Position numbers and translations under genes: made by a program. From contig CALVNG010000004.1 of assembly GCA_944349545.1 (NCBI GenBank), forward strand, positions 1 to 64,000: a stretch of 64,000 nucleotides of DNA, given 5' to 3'. Source of the DNA: an uncultured Eubacteriales bacterium. GTDB lineage: Bacteria > Bacillota > Clostridia > Christensenellales > Aristaeellaceae. Below are positions 55,601 through 64,000 of the stretch, one piece after another. The notes beneath the pieces are model-generated. The model had not been told where the DNA came from and searched no databases. It was given only the letters and a program-made list of their open reading frames with translations. The first letter of the stretch is position 1. The number at the start of each line of letters is the position of its first letter.

Positions 55601-56954
55601 TCATTTCGGTTCATCCCCACGCGTGTGGGGCAGATGCGGAAGATTCGCTTCCGTCTCGGGACGAATATCGGTTCATCCCCACGCGTGTGGGGCAGATGCT
55701 TGAGGCTAGAACGGGGTTTCGCAAGAAGAGCGGTTCATCCCCACGCGTGTGGGGCAGATCAACAGCACCCCCACCACGGACATTTTGGACGCGCGGTTCA
55801 TCCCCACGCGTGTGGGGCAGATGGCAGGCTCGGCGGCGCAGCGACGGACAACGCGCCTGGTTCATCCCCACGCGTGTGGGGCAGATGATGTACAGGCCCA
55901 GGCCGTGGCGTGCAATCGCCTGGTTCATCCCCACGCGTGTGGGGCAGATGTATGTCAGCGCCCTCCCCGACCTCGACGCCCGGCGGTTCATCCCCACGCG
56001 TGTGGGGCAGATCTCCAGCTCGCTGTCCACCGTGTGCTCGAATGCGACGGTTCATCCCCACGCGTGTGGGGCAGATGTCATCGCCCGCCGTGGTGATGCC
56101 GATCACCAGCGGTTCATCCCCACGCGTGTGGGGCAGATTCGGGATCAGCAGCTCGCCACCCGTCACCGCGCGCGGTTCATCCCCACGCGTGTGGGGCAGA
56201 TTTTCCCGCATCCACCAGCCCGGCGCCGCTCCGTCGGTTCATCCCCACGCGTGTGGGGCAGATGCGCAGCGGGCGGCCTGTGACGGTGCTGTACGGCCGG
56301 TTCATCCCCACGCGTGTGGGGCAGATGCATTGGCCACCCCGGTGATGGCCGTTTTGACCGCGGTTCATCCCCACGCGTGTGGGGCAGATGCCTATCCGGC
56401 ACGATCAGGGCGTAGGCATTGCCGGTTCATCCCCACGCGTGTGGGGCAGATGCGAACAAAAACCCTGCTGGCATGCGCGAAATCATCGGTTCATCCCCAC
56501 GCGTGTGGGGCAGATTCGTTGATGGTCACCCGCTCCATGGTGGCACCCCCGGTTCATCCCCACGCGTGTGGGGCAGATGCAATAACTGTGTCGAAGGTCA
56601 TGCGGCCGGATTCGGTTCATCCCCACGCGTGTGGGGCAGATGCGCTCCATCTCCTGCTGTACGCCCCGCAGGCGGCGGTTCATCCCCACGCGTGTGGGGC
56701 AGATTCTAGGGACAAAAAACGCTGCGAAAGTGATCCGTCGGTTCATCCCCACGCGTGTGGGGCAGATGGGCATCGGCAAAGTCCGCATAGACTTTAATGT
56801 ACGGTTCATCCCCACGCGTGTGGGGCAGATCTGTGTTTCAGCATGGTCCCGATGCATTCATATCGGTTCATCCCCACGCGTGTGGGGCAGATGTGGAAGA
56901 ACTCCGGGGGCTTCATGGCCTGATTCGGTTCATCCCCACGCGTGTGGGGCAGAT
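52672..56954 (-). CRISPR. Type I-E CRISPR array, about 69 repeats
   Basis: By eye I count 69 copies of a 29-bp repeat, with 68 unique spacers of 32-34 bp (mostly 33-34). The repeat core is an inverted repeat CCCCAC-GCGT-GTGGGG. Read on the - strand, the repeat ends in ATGAACCG, matching the I-E 5' handle (E. coli ATAAACCG), so crRNAs are made from the - strand. The copy at 52672-52700 is altered in its GGTTC end, as expected for the oldest, leader-far repeat. The newest end is therefore at 56954, next to cas2. Two repeats (T at 55858 and 55921) differ at the PAM-derived end base. Confidence 0.97.
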
Positions 56955-56970
56955 ACTTCCTCAAATGCAG

Positions 56971-57246
56971 CTATGATTGGATTTTGATCAGCTGCAAGCC
57001 GTCGAAGTCTATGACGGTTCGACGGGGATTGCCGAATGTCTCCATGGAGAAGCCCTGTTCATTGTTCGTTGAATAGGCAAGGAGACAATTTCCCCCTTCA
57101 CTTTTTTGCTTGACGGTTTCCCATAGCTTTTCACGGACAATGGCATTGAGCGTACCAATGAAGACCCCGGTGCCGACCTGAATCAAATATCGTGTGCATT
57201 CACCCAGTAAAGAAGGCGATACCTTTTCAAGTACAAGCAGGGTCAT
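56971..57246 (-). CDS. cas2: CRISPR-associated Cas2, type I-E
   Basis: A 91-residue I-E type Cas2 with VSPSLLGECTRYLIQVGTGV and VREKLWETV, the helical and strand elements of the family, and the C-terminal extension seen in I-E forms. It pairs with Cas1 to insert new spacers. Its start overlaps the cas1 end by four bases. The TAG at 56971-56973 is only 16 bases before the first repeat, so any leader must lie mostly inside this gene. Confidence 0.95.
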   Translation of the reverse strand: MTLLVLEKVSPSLLGECTRYLIQVGTGVFIGTLNAIVREKLWETVKQKSEGGNCLLAYSTNNEQGFSMETFGNPRRTVIDFDGLQLIKIQS

Positions 57247-58169
57247 GGCGAGAGATCACCTCCCCGGTTGATGCCGCCTGTAAGTCTTTTCCCGTCCATC
57301 TCCCAGAGATCACCGACCGGGAGGGCGTTTTCCTGTTCAACCGGTTGACTGGTTTGAAAGATCCACGCAATATCCTCAGGAATTCGCTGCATGATTCTCT
57401 GATGCCTGATGCGTTTCCGGCATTCCTTGCGGACCTCGCCGTCCAAATCGGAATAACCGTTCCCGACGACGGAGAAGGCAGCGGGGATGCTGCTTTCGGC
57501 CTTGTACAGATCGGCGATATCATACACGAAGGATAGCATTTTCCCGGTATGGATAAAGCCCAGCCCCGTGGAATAGCCCATGGAGACGATGGCCCCCTGG
57601 CAGATGCTATACAGCACATTGTTTGCGGTAGAAAGGGCGCGGTTGATAGGGCTGGCATCTTCCCAGGAAGTGGTTTTATAATCGCGTTTGGTCCATGGCA
57701 CACTATACTGTTTTGAAAACAGGCGGTAAGCCTCCCGCACGCGAACACCTTCCATGCCCCGAATTTGCGAAAGAGACAGGTCCGAACAATCCATATCGGG
57801 AAAACGCCTTTCATACATTTTTCGGACAACCTGCATGTGCCGTTTTTCGTCCATGCAGAGCGTCGCCTGATGCAACAGGTTGTCAGCACTCCGGGTCTCG
57901 CCCATTCCCACCGCATAAAAGCGGGAGGCGTTCTCGCCGCACCAGACGACGGTACAGCCGTTGTCGCAAATAGCTTTGATGGCGGCATGAGTGATGCTCA
58001 CGCCCGGTCCCAGCATTAAAACTGTCATTGCGGCAATGGGGATGGGTACGGTGCCATCCGCACGAATGGCACGTATGGACAGATTATCCTGTTCGATGAT
58101 GGCGTGTTCAATATATAGAAAACTCAAACTGTCCCTGAGTTTTGGCAGACGCTGTAAGTCCTGGGGCAT
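57243..58169 (-). CDS. cas1: CRISPR integrase Cas1, type I-E
   Basis: 308 residues with the Cas1 metal site: Glu in IRGMEGVRVREAYR, His in GLGFIHTGKMLSFVYDIADL and the Asp pair in that helix. The N-terminal LSFLYIEHAIIEQDNLSI is typical of I-E Cas1. It lies two bases after cas6e and overlaps cas2, so the adaptation genes are co-translated with the interference genes. Confidence 0.96.
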   Translation of the reverse strand: MPQDLQRLPKLRDSLSFLYIEHAIIEQDNLSIRAIRADGTVPIPIAAMTVLMLGPGVSITHAAIKAICDNGCTVVWCGENASRFYAVGMGETRSADNLLHQATLCMDEKRHMQVVRKMYERRFPDMDCSDLSLSQIRGMEGVRVREAYRLFSKQYSVPWTKRDYKTTSWEDASPINRALSTANNVLYSICQGAIVSMGYSTGLGFIHTGKMLSFVYDIADLYKAESSIPAAFSVVGNGYSDLDGEVRKECRKRIRHQRIMQRIPEDIAWIFQTSQPVEQENALPVGDLWEMDGKRLTGGINRGGDLSP

Positions 58170-58171
58170 GG

Positions 58172-58792
58172 TTATCCTCCCAGAAGCAGCATGCCCATTC
58201 CATAGGCCTTTTCAGGGCCGATCCCGGATTGATAGGCTTGTGCAAACCGCGCAGTATCTGTGATTTCCAGCCTGCCCATCATGCGGACAGCACGCAGGCA
58301 GATGTTTCCCGTAGGCCGTTTTCCGCGCAGATCAAAGGGCGCGCCTTCCTGAAGGCTTACAACGCGAAAGCCGCCCTTTTCCCCCTGGCGTTGCAGCCAG
58401 TCGGCACGTTCCCGGGCCGTTCGAAGAAAGACGCGATGGCTGTTGGCACCGGTGCGCATCTCTTTTTTGCTGGGATGAGTCAGCAGATCAAACGAGAAAG
58501 ATTGACCGGGCGCGAAGCGATTTACCAAAGGCTGCAAATCACATTGACGTACGGTGTGGGACTTGATCCAGGCTGTTTGCCGCATATCCGGCAGGTGGGT
58601 GCTGGTCAGGTATAGCATGATTTCATTTTGCTGCTCCACGATCCGGTAGAGGATTTTTCCAGCACATCGTGCTACGCTGTTCTCTGAGGATGAATAGAGC
58701 CGCATGATGTTTTTGTGCATGTCGCAGCAATCCGCCAAAGCCTGTCTTGCGCTCGGGTTATGCCGGTCAATGGCGACACAGGTCATGTACAA
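58172..58792 (-). CDS. cas6e: crRNA-processing endonuclease Cas6e (Cse3)
   Basis: 206 residues, the normal size. The catalytic His is probably in the N-terminal CCDMHKNIMRLY, and the C-terminal Gly-rich loop GIGPEKAYGMGMLLLG binds the repeat hairpin. It should cut the - strand transcript at the base of the CCCCAC/GTGGGG stem, leaving the eight-base ATGAACCG handle. Confidence 0.95.
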   Translation of the reverse strand: MYMTCVAIDRHNPSARQALADCCDMHKNIMRLYSSSENSVARCAGKILYRIVEQQNEIMLYLTSTHLPDMRQTAWIKSHTVRQCDLQPLVNRFAPGQSFSFDLLTHPSKKEMRTGANSHRVFLRTARERADWLQRQGEKGGFRVVSLQEGAPFDLRGKRPTGNICLRAVRMMGRLEITDTARFAQAYQSGIGPEKAYGMGMLLLGG

Positions 58793-58798
58793 TCCCGC

Positions 58799-59449
58799 TC
58801 ACCTCCTGAATTCAACACAGCGGACATTGCGCTTTGCAAATGCATAGGCAGAAGCGTTGATGGGCTGATCGCTGCGCTCCTTCATGCCGTATGCATCCTC
58901 CACTTCCGCACGCACATAGGCAGAGGGACGCTCAACGCGGGGATGGTCCCAGTCAAAGGTGCGCACGGCCTCTTCCAGAGAAGCATAGGCCTCCGTTATA
59001 ACGGGCACGAGCGGACGGGTCGGAGGACAGCTCTTTCTGCCCAGATACGGCACCCACGCAGGATGACGCAACGCTTCATAGCAAGTATTCAGCCGATCTG
59101 CATCGCCGGAGAGAAAAACGGTAAAACAGGCATCCTGAATGTATTCACGGGGAGTGCAGAGGGTTTCGCTCCGGGGCTTGCCCTCGGAATTGGGAATTTT
59201 GCCGATTCTGCTTTGAACAGTATGAAAGTCGGTCATGATTGAGCCGGCACGGTCAGCACGCACGGCCGTTTGCAGCAGCCTTGCGGTTTCGTTCAGCCAC
59301 GGGTCGCCCCGCGGGATACCCATGGCGCATCCCAGCAGGCCAATAAGAGCGGATTTGGTCGGCATGTCGGAGGTGTCCCGGTGATCCCACCTTGAACGCT
59401 CGCCCCAGCTCTGCAATATGCCTTCGAGACGAAGCAACATGATTTTCAT
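58799..59449 (-). CDS. cas5e: Cascade subunit Cas5e (CasD)
   Basis: 216 residues beginning MLLRLEGILQSWGERSRWDH with MPTKSALIGLLG after it, both typical of Cas5e. It holds the 5' handle of the crRNA in Cascade. Spacing to cas7 and cas6e is six bases on each side. Confidence 0.95.
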   Translation of the reverse strand: MKIMLLRLEGILQSWGERSRWDHRDTSDMPTKSALIGLLGCAMGIPRGDPWLNETARLLQTAVRADRAGSIMTDFHTVQSRIGKIPNSEGKPRSETLCTPREYIQDACFTVFLSGDADRLNTCYEALRHPAWVPYLGRKSCPPTRPLVPVITEAYASLEEAVRTFDWDHPRVERPSAYVRAEVEDAYGMKERSDQPINASAYAFAKRNVRCVEFRR

Positions 59450-59455
59450 GGGGCA

Positions 59456-60568
59456 TCACTCCTTTGCCCAGACAGCACAAGCCTCCACGAGCTGATCGAA
59501 CCGGCTGAAACATTCGCACTTGGCCGGATGGTTTTCGCTGCGCAGAGCCATGAATCCGCGATGTACAACGGGCAGCTGATAGCAGTCATCCATCAGATCC
59601 ACTTCGCTGACCAGCTTGTCGATGCTATCCTGCACAATTTTCCTGGACATCCTGGAGACGGGCTCCGCATATGCATTGGCATAGTTCAGAGGGATTTTGT
59701 CCTTTTTCACCTCCACCAGAATAGCCTCGGGCAGCACATGCCCGGCAAAGGTGTTCTGCTTGCCTGACGGATTGCTCATGGCCATCACGCGCAGCAGAAC
59801 CGGCAAAAGCTCATGCACTTTTGCAAGGCTTTCGGGAGAATCCTTCAGGTTTTCCCGGAGCTTGTCCATATCCAGGGAGGCATAGAGGTAGTAGCAGCAG
59901 CTGTCATAGTCGATATCGCCAATCATGCCGGCGCCGCTTTCGTCCATCAGGTGAATCAGGTCATCCACAGCGGTAAAATAATCGCTTTCCAGATTCACCG
60001 GATGTGTCGAAACCGCGTGGGCAACTTGCATGGAGGCCTCCACATTCAGGATGATATCGGATGTCACCATCCGCCCGAAAAGCGCAATATCCAACGTGAT
60101 GGCGCGTGCCTGCGCCTTTTTCATGGGACCAATGATGGCATCGGGTTTCAGCTTTTTGAATTCCTGGAGATCCCTGCTCTGATCGATAAGCGCCTTGACC
60201 GTCTCCGCCAGCGCCTGGACATCTTCAGGAGAAAAGAAAATCATCTGGCCGGTGATCAGATCGTTGCTGACTTTCTTGTCCTTGTTGGCAATGCCGGTGA
60301 GGATCAGCTTCGCATGGTCAATATACCTTTCGTCCACGTTCATTTCACGCAGCTTTTTTGCAACCATCTCCGGCAGGTTGCGAGAACGCCATCCCTGGCT
60401 TTCCAACACGCTGAACAGCTCCGATGTGCGCCAGGAGCGTTTGAGACACTGGCTGGAAATACGTCCGCGCTGGCTCCCGCCGAAATAGCAGGTCTTCGGC
60501 GCGCCGGTTTCGTCACGATTGAGGTTGGTAGACGGGAAATTTTTCAGCATGTGGATTTCAAAGAGCAT
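59456..60568 (-). CDS. cas7e: Cascade backbone Cas7e (CasC/Cse4)
   Basis: 370 residues with the family start MLKNFPSTNLNRDETGAPKT and GGSQRGRISSQCLKRSWRTS. Six copies normally coat the spacer part of the crRNA. It starts three bases after cse2. Confidence 0.96.
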   Translation of the reverse strand: MLFEIHMLKNFPSTNLNRDETGAPKTCYFGGSQRGRISSQCLKRSWRTSELFSVLESQGWRSRNLPEMVAKKLREMNVDERYIDHAKLILTGIANKDKKVSNDLITGQMIFFSPEDVQALAETVKALIDQSRDLQEFKKLKPDAIIGPMKKAQARAITLDIALFGRMVTSDIILNVEASMQVAHAVSTHPVNLESDYFTAVDDLIHLMDESGAGMIGDIDYDSCCYYLYASLDMDKLRENLKDSPESLAKVHELLPVLLRVMAMSNPSGKQNTFAGHVLPEAILVEVKKDKIPLNYANAYAEPVSRMSRKIVQDSIDKLVSEVDLMDDCYQLPVVHRGFMALRSENHPAKCECFSRFDQLVEACAVWAKE

Positions 60569-60571
60569 GAT

Positions 60572-61072
60572 TCATTCCTCCTCAGATGTCTGAAAATACC
60601 GCTGTGCCCAGCGAAGCTGCACGGTGCGGCGATCGTTGTTCCAGTACAGTACGTCGGTCAACAGGGAGTCGGCATCCGGCATCACCTGCCGGTTGTCGCT
60701 TCTGAGCATCCGGGCCAGCCTGCACAGCTTGGCGGACAGATATCCATCCTCCTCCCAACGGGTATCCAGCAGGGAGCGTATCCGCGCATCCAGGCCTCCG
60801 GTGGCCTGATGCTTTGCCAGCTGCCGAAGCAGTTCTGGCATGCTGCCGCCTTCCCGGGCTTCCTCCACATTCCACAGGCAGGCGATGGTCAGCACGCAAA
60901 ACCAGCATTCCTGCTTTCTGCTGCTGAGCCCCGGCGGAATGATACGATAAAACGCCGCCAAGGCACGGCCGCTGGCGTCGCACAGCTTTCCGCCGGCCTC
61001 TCTTCGCAGGGCTGCGCGTTCACCCACGGAAAGCTTTTTTATCTCTTCGACGAGATTCCACTGTTCATCCAT
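60572..61072 (-). CDS. cse2: Cascade small subunit Cse2 (CasB)
   Basis: 166 residues, helical and basic, with GERAALRREAGGKLCDASGR and SDNRQVMPDADSLLTDVLYW, as in Cse2. Two copies bind the displaced DNA strand in Cascade. It overlaps cse1 by eight bases. Confidence 0.93.
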   Translation of the reverse strand: MDEQWNLVEEIKKLSVGERAALRREAGGKLCDASGRALAAFYRIIPPGLSSRKQECWFCVLTIACLWNVEEAREGGSMPELLRQLAKHQATGGLDARIRSLLDTRWEEDGYLSAKLCRLARMLRSDNRQVMPDADSLLTDVLYWNNDRRTVQLRWAQRYFQTSEEE

Positions 61073-62498
61073 TGTTCCGCTCCTTTCTCAATTTCTCGTA
61101 GCCGCTCAGAATATGCTTTTGTATGTTCAATTGAAGAATGATGTTGCGCGCATCATACCCAAGGCGCAAAGACAGCGCGCGAAAGACTTCCTGAAGCGCT
61201 GCATACACGGCGCCATCCACTTTTTTCATCAGGGATAGATAATCTGCATCCGAGGCACAGGCGAGCAACTGATCAAAGTACTCGCCGAACAGATACGCCC
61301 GCATGACGGCTAAAAAATGATTCTGCAGGTCTTCCGCCAAGGACGCGGGGACGTGGTTGCCCGTTGCCTGGCGGATGAGGCGGCTTACGGCCTCTACAAA
61401 ATCCAGGTCGACGTGGAGCAAGTCCCCCTTCTCCTCGTCGTTGAGGATTTCGCTGGGAATGAGCATCTCCTCATGCAGCGCATCGACCAGCGTGGCATTG
61501 CTCGTGATCAGTCCCACGATGCTCATGCGACATACGCCTCTCTCTGGTGGATACTGGGCGACAATCTGCGGCTGTCTTCCGAACCGGTTTTCCCTGGAAA
61601 CCGCCATGGCGCCTAGGTCCCGCCAAAGCGAACGGCCGCTGGCTGGTTTGATGGAGCTATACGTTCCGTCCTTATTCAGCCTGTAGGGAACATGAGGGTC
61701 ACGCCAGAGGGGATTGCCCTTGAAATCCTTTCCTTGCATATAATAAAGGCGGCAAACATGGCCGGAGTCATCTGCAAGCAGCCGGATTCTTCTTGGCTGC
61801 CAGGTCATTCCCTCCAGCAGGGTCACGCTCGCATAGGTTTCCTTGGGCGTGACGGGTCTTTTGTTGCGCCAGGCAGGCAATCCATAGGGCAGATTGCCCG
61901 CCTCTTTGATGGAGATCATGCTGAGCACCAGGGTTTCGAAAAGGTTGTCACCGTGAATCAGCACATACAGACAGGGCGTGTTGTTGACTGAGGACGGATA
62001 TCCCTGTGCGGCCGCAGTACAGAACAAGTAACTGGTAAGCAGGCACCGCATGGCCTTTGCCGGCGTGAGTGAATGGGTGTCAGACCAGTGGTGCTCAAAG
62101 AAGATGTGATTGTTTCCGGACGGAACCTGCAGGTCAATCAGCGCGGCAGGCTTTGTCTCCTGATCATAAGCCGGATCGCAGGCGGCTTGCAGAAACGGCC
62201 TGTCCGGATCAAACAGATCAAAAGAAACGCCCTCGTTTTCACACTGCCGGATATAGGCGCGAATGATTTCCATATCAAAGTGTCCCCGCTCAAGCAGCGC
62301 CATGCGCGCATCATAATGGGGCAGCTGGAATGCATCCATGGCAAACGCGCACAGAAAACGGCAGACTGCATACGTTTCAAGCGGTGTGCTGCATGAAATG
62401 CGCTGCAGCTCATGCGCATGCTCCAGGCAAAAAATCAGCGAGACGTACCGCCCATCCGAAAGGGGGATAAAAGGTTCAGTCAATATGTTGTAGTTCAT
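61065..62498 (-). CDS. cse1: Cascade large subunit Cse1 (Cas8e/CasA)
   Basis: 477 residues. The N-terminus FNLLTEPFIP-like (YNILTEPFIPLSDGRYVSL) is the family hallmark, and FDLFDPDRPFLQAA and GNNHIFFEHHWSD are further conserved blocks. Cse1 reads the PAM and recruits Cas3. Its start overlaps the cas3 stop (ATGA). Confidence 0.95.
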   Translation of the reverse strand: MNYNILTEPFIPLSDGRYVSLIFCLEHAHELQRISCSTPLETYAVCRFLCAFAMDAFQLPHYDARMALLERGHFDMEIIRAYIRQCENEGVSFDLFDPDRPFLQAACDPAYDQETKPAALIDLQVPSGNNHIFFEHHWSDTHSLTPAKAMRCLLTSYLFCTAAAQGYPSSVNNTPCLYVLIHGDNLFETLVLSMISIKEAGNLPYGLPAWRNKRPVTPKETYASVTLLEGMTWQPRRIRLLADDSGHVCRLYYMQGKDFKGNPLWRDPHVPYRLNKDGTYSSIKPASGRSLWRDLGAMAVSRENRFGRQPQIVAQYPPERGVCRMSIVGLITSNATLVDALHEEMLIPSEILNDEEKGDLLHVDLDFVEAVSRLIRQATGNHVPASLAEDLQNHFLAVMRAYLFGEYFDQLLACASDADYLSLMKKVDGAVYAALQEVFRALSLRLGYDARNIILQLNIQKHILSGYEKLRKERNNG

Positions 62499-64000
62499 GC
62501 TTCTTTCCTCCTACGTACAATCGCGCCCAGCGTATCGTCATAATCGAGAACCACATCTCCAAGGCATACAGGCAGGCGCTCTTTGCAAACCAATATCACA
62601 TTCCGCAATGCTCCGTTTCCGGTGCTGACTTTTTCCCCCTCTCCCAGCTTTGCGCGGATGGCAAAGCTGTGAAGCAGCACATCCTGTGCGACAGAGAGCG
62701 GCACGGCCGCGTTTGCCGCCTTTTCCACCTGACCCTCCTCAAGCAATGCGACGCGCAGCGTAGGGGAAGAAAGGCGTGTCTTCGCGGCAACGCGTTCGTC
62801 GTTCTCCTCGTAGCAGAAGACGCCATCGGCATTGTCCCAGCCAAAGAAGCGCTCCGCGTCAGGTGCCGGCAGCTCGCAGGATTTTGCCTGCGCCGCCATC
62901 GTGCTGTTTTGAAACATCATGCTCAACCATGCCTCTTGTGCTTCTTTGGGGTGCTGATATACCCGTTCAATGCACGGCCTGATACCGTCGGGCACCGAAA
63001 CGCGGCAGGGAAGCTGCTGCTGCGTCTGCATCAGCAGCCAGGGCGGATAGACTGCGCCGCTGGCACCATAGGCGTCTTCATGCGCGGCGCCTGGCACAAG
63101 AACCTCAATCAATGGTTGCGCCATTTTCTGTGGACGTTCCGTTCGGGCATGACGATGAACGCGCCCCGCACGCTGCAATAGCAGATCCATGGGCGCAATG
63201 CATGTGATCATTCCATCAAAATCCAGATCCATGGATTGTTCCACGACCTGCGTGCAGACAAGAATCGCCTTGGCGGGTCGCTCCTGCGCGCCTTTTCCAA
63301 ACAGGTCAACGCACTGTTTTTCAACCGCATTCCGATGCATGGCCATCATCCTGGCATGAAACAAGAGCACTTGAGTATCGGACTGCCTTTCGACAATCGC
63401 CTTGAAGACCCTCTGCGCGTCATCTACGGTGTTCATCATGACGCACAGGCATCCTCCGGCATCTACCTTGCTTAACGCCCGGTCCGCCAATCGCTGCGGA
63501 TCATCCCAGATAAAGACCGGCTCAAACAGATAACACCCGCATTGGGCGGTACCCGAAACGGCTACCTGCCGGACCTCGCCGTCACGCACCTGCGTAATGA
63601 GGGGATAGGCCTGCTCCGCTTCGCATGCTTTGGCACCTGCAGATTTCATAAGCGCAATGCGCTTTTCCTCCGTCAATGTCGCCGACAGCATGACGACGGG
63701 GATATGCAAAACGCGACACCATTCAAGCAGCTTTTCAAGAATGCTGTACATATACGCGTCATAGGCGTGCACCTCGTCGATGAGCAGCACTTTGCCCAGA
63801 AGCCCCAGCATGCGCAGGCTGCCATAACGGATCTGCAATGCTGCCATCATCGCCTGATCGACCGTTCCAACGCCGTTCTCTGCAAGCATTGCCCGGCGCA
63901 TGGGCTGCAGCCAATCCGCTCTTTCCGGTCCCTCTTCTTCGTCCTTCATATAGGAAATAGGGGCTAACAGACTAAGCCATGCCATGCCGTGCATAAGCCT
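62495..64000 (-). CDS. cas3: Cas3 helicase, 3' part (5' end outside window)
   Basis: The last ~500 residues of Cas3: helicase motif II LLIDEVHAYDAYM, motif III VMLSATLTEE, ILVCTQVVEQSMDLDFD and motif VI LLQRAGRVHRHAR, then the C-terminal domain. The HD nuclease and motif I would lie beyond position 64000. Cas3 unwinds and degrades DNA flagged by Cascade. It is the most upstream gene visible in the operon, so the promoter is also outside. Confidence 0.93.
   Translation of the reverse strand, partial: RLMHGMAWLSLLAPISYMKDEEEGPERADWLQPMRRAMLAENGVGTVDQAMMAALQIRYGSLRMLGLLGKVLLIDEVHAYDAYMYSILEKLLEWCRVLHIPVVMLSATLTEEKRIALMKSAGAKACEAEQAYPLITQVRDGEVRQVAVSGTAQCGCYLFEPVFIWDDPQRLADRALSKVDAGGCLCVMMNTVDDAQRVFKAIVERQSDTQVLLFHARMMAMHRNAVEKQCVDLFGKGAQERPAKAILVCTQVVEQSMDLDFDGMITCIAPMDLLLQRAGRVHRHARTERPQKMAQPLIEVLVPGAAHEDAYGASGAVYPPWLLMQTQQQLPCRVSVPDGIRPCIERVYQHPKEAQEAWLSMMFQNSTMAAQAKSCELPAPDAERFFGWDNADGVFCYEENDERVAAKTRLSSPTLRVALLEEGQVEKAANAAVPLSVAQDVLLHSFAIRAKLGEGEKVSTGNGALRNVILVCKERLPVCLGDVVLDYDDTLGAIVRRRKEA

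Noticed and set aside
52675..56987. Many open frames through the CRISPR array on both strands with repeated IPTRVGQ, SSPRVWGR, HPHACGAD, LPHTRGDEP or CPTRVGMNR
   Set aside because: These are translations of the CRISPR repeat in different frames, a well-known false protein family.
1..64000. tRNA, rRNA and riboswitch genes
   Set aside because: I looked for cloverleaf-type and known riboswitch patterns in the gaps between genes and saw none that I could support by eye.

Overview
This 64-kb window looks like a high-GC Clostridia-type Firmicute (Eubacteriales). The clues are AGGAGG-type ribosome sites, Nif11/NHLP-type RiPP export genes, LytTR and GHKL two-component parts, SpoIIE/STAS partner-switch proteins and paralogous AzgA-type purine permeases. 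All functions were read from sequence motifs by eye, without database searches.

Region 1 (1-13.7 kb) is a surface-polysaccharide and c-di-GMP signalling block. On the + strand lie a HEAT-repeat membrane protein, a processive GT2 glycosyltransferase, a coiled-coil protein, an EAL protein with a dead GGDEF, an HD-GYP response regulator, an Hpt protein and a hybrid histidine kinase, nearly all translationally coupled. Two membrane diguanylate cyclases follow on the - strand. Next comes a LytTR regulator whose GHKL kinase partner survives only as an 80-residue C-terminal stub.

Region 2 (13.7-27.4 kb) is one - strand operon of nine genes. In transcription order these are a dicarboxylate-type symporter with an N-terminal RsbW-like ATPase domain, a giant one-chain amino-acid ABC transporter ending in another RsbW-like domain, a STAS protein, a SpoIIE/RsbU-type phosphatase with its own HATPase domain, a CstA-type transporter, and three NCS2 purine permeases with a broken HD-domain gene among them. 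I read this as a partner-switching circuit aimed at transporters rather than at a sigma factor.

Region 3 (27.4-37.1 kb) is a decay zone. It holds remnants of an Ig-repeat surface protein, an M20 amidohydrolase, a D-aminoacylase-like enzyme, an OmpR-type receiver and a tyrosine recombinase. Two intact GHKL kinases and an APH-like kinase gene also lie here.

Region 4 (37.3-52.0 kb) is a RiPP gene cluster on the + strand. It has one Nif11-leader precursor with a five-cysteine core, four radical SAM/SPASM proteins with RRE-like N-termini, two YcaO proteins resembling E. coli YcaO (TPR-like tail plus a C-terminal four-cysteine motif), a C39-peptidase ABC exporter, a second NHLP-type ABC protein and a miniature HlyD-like protein. 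This combination is the best candidate for an undescribed system.

Region 5 (52.7-64.0 kb) is a type I-E CRISPR-Cas locus: an array of about 69 repeats, then cas2, cas1, cas6e, cas5e, cas7e, cse2, cse1 and the 3' part of cas3, all read on the - strand. Only 16 bases separate the cas2 stop from the array. Two spacers target homologous copies of the same protein-coding segment.
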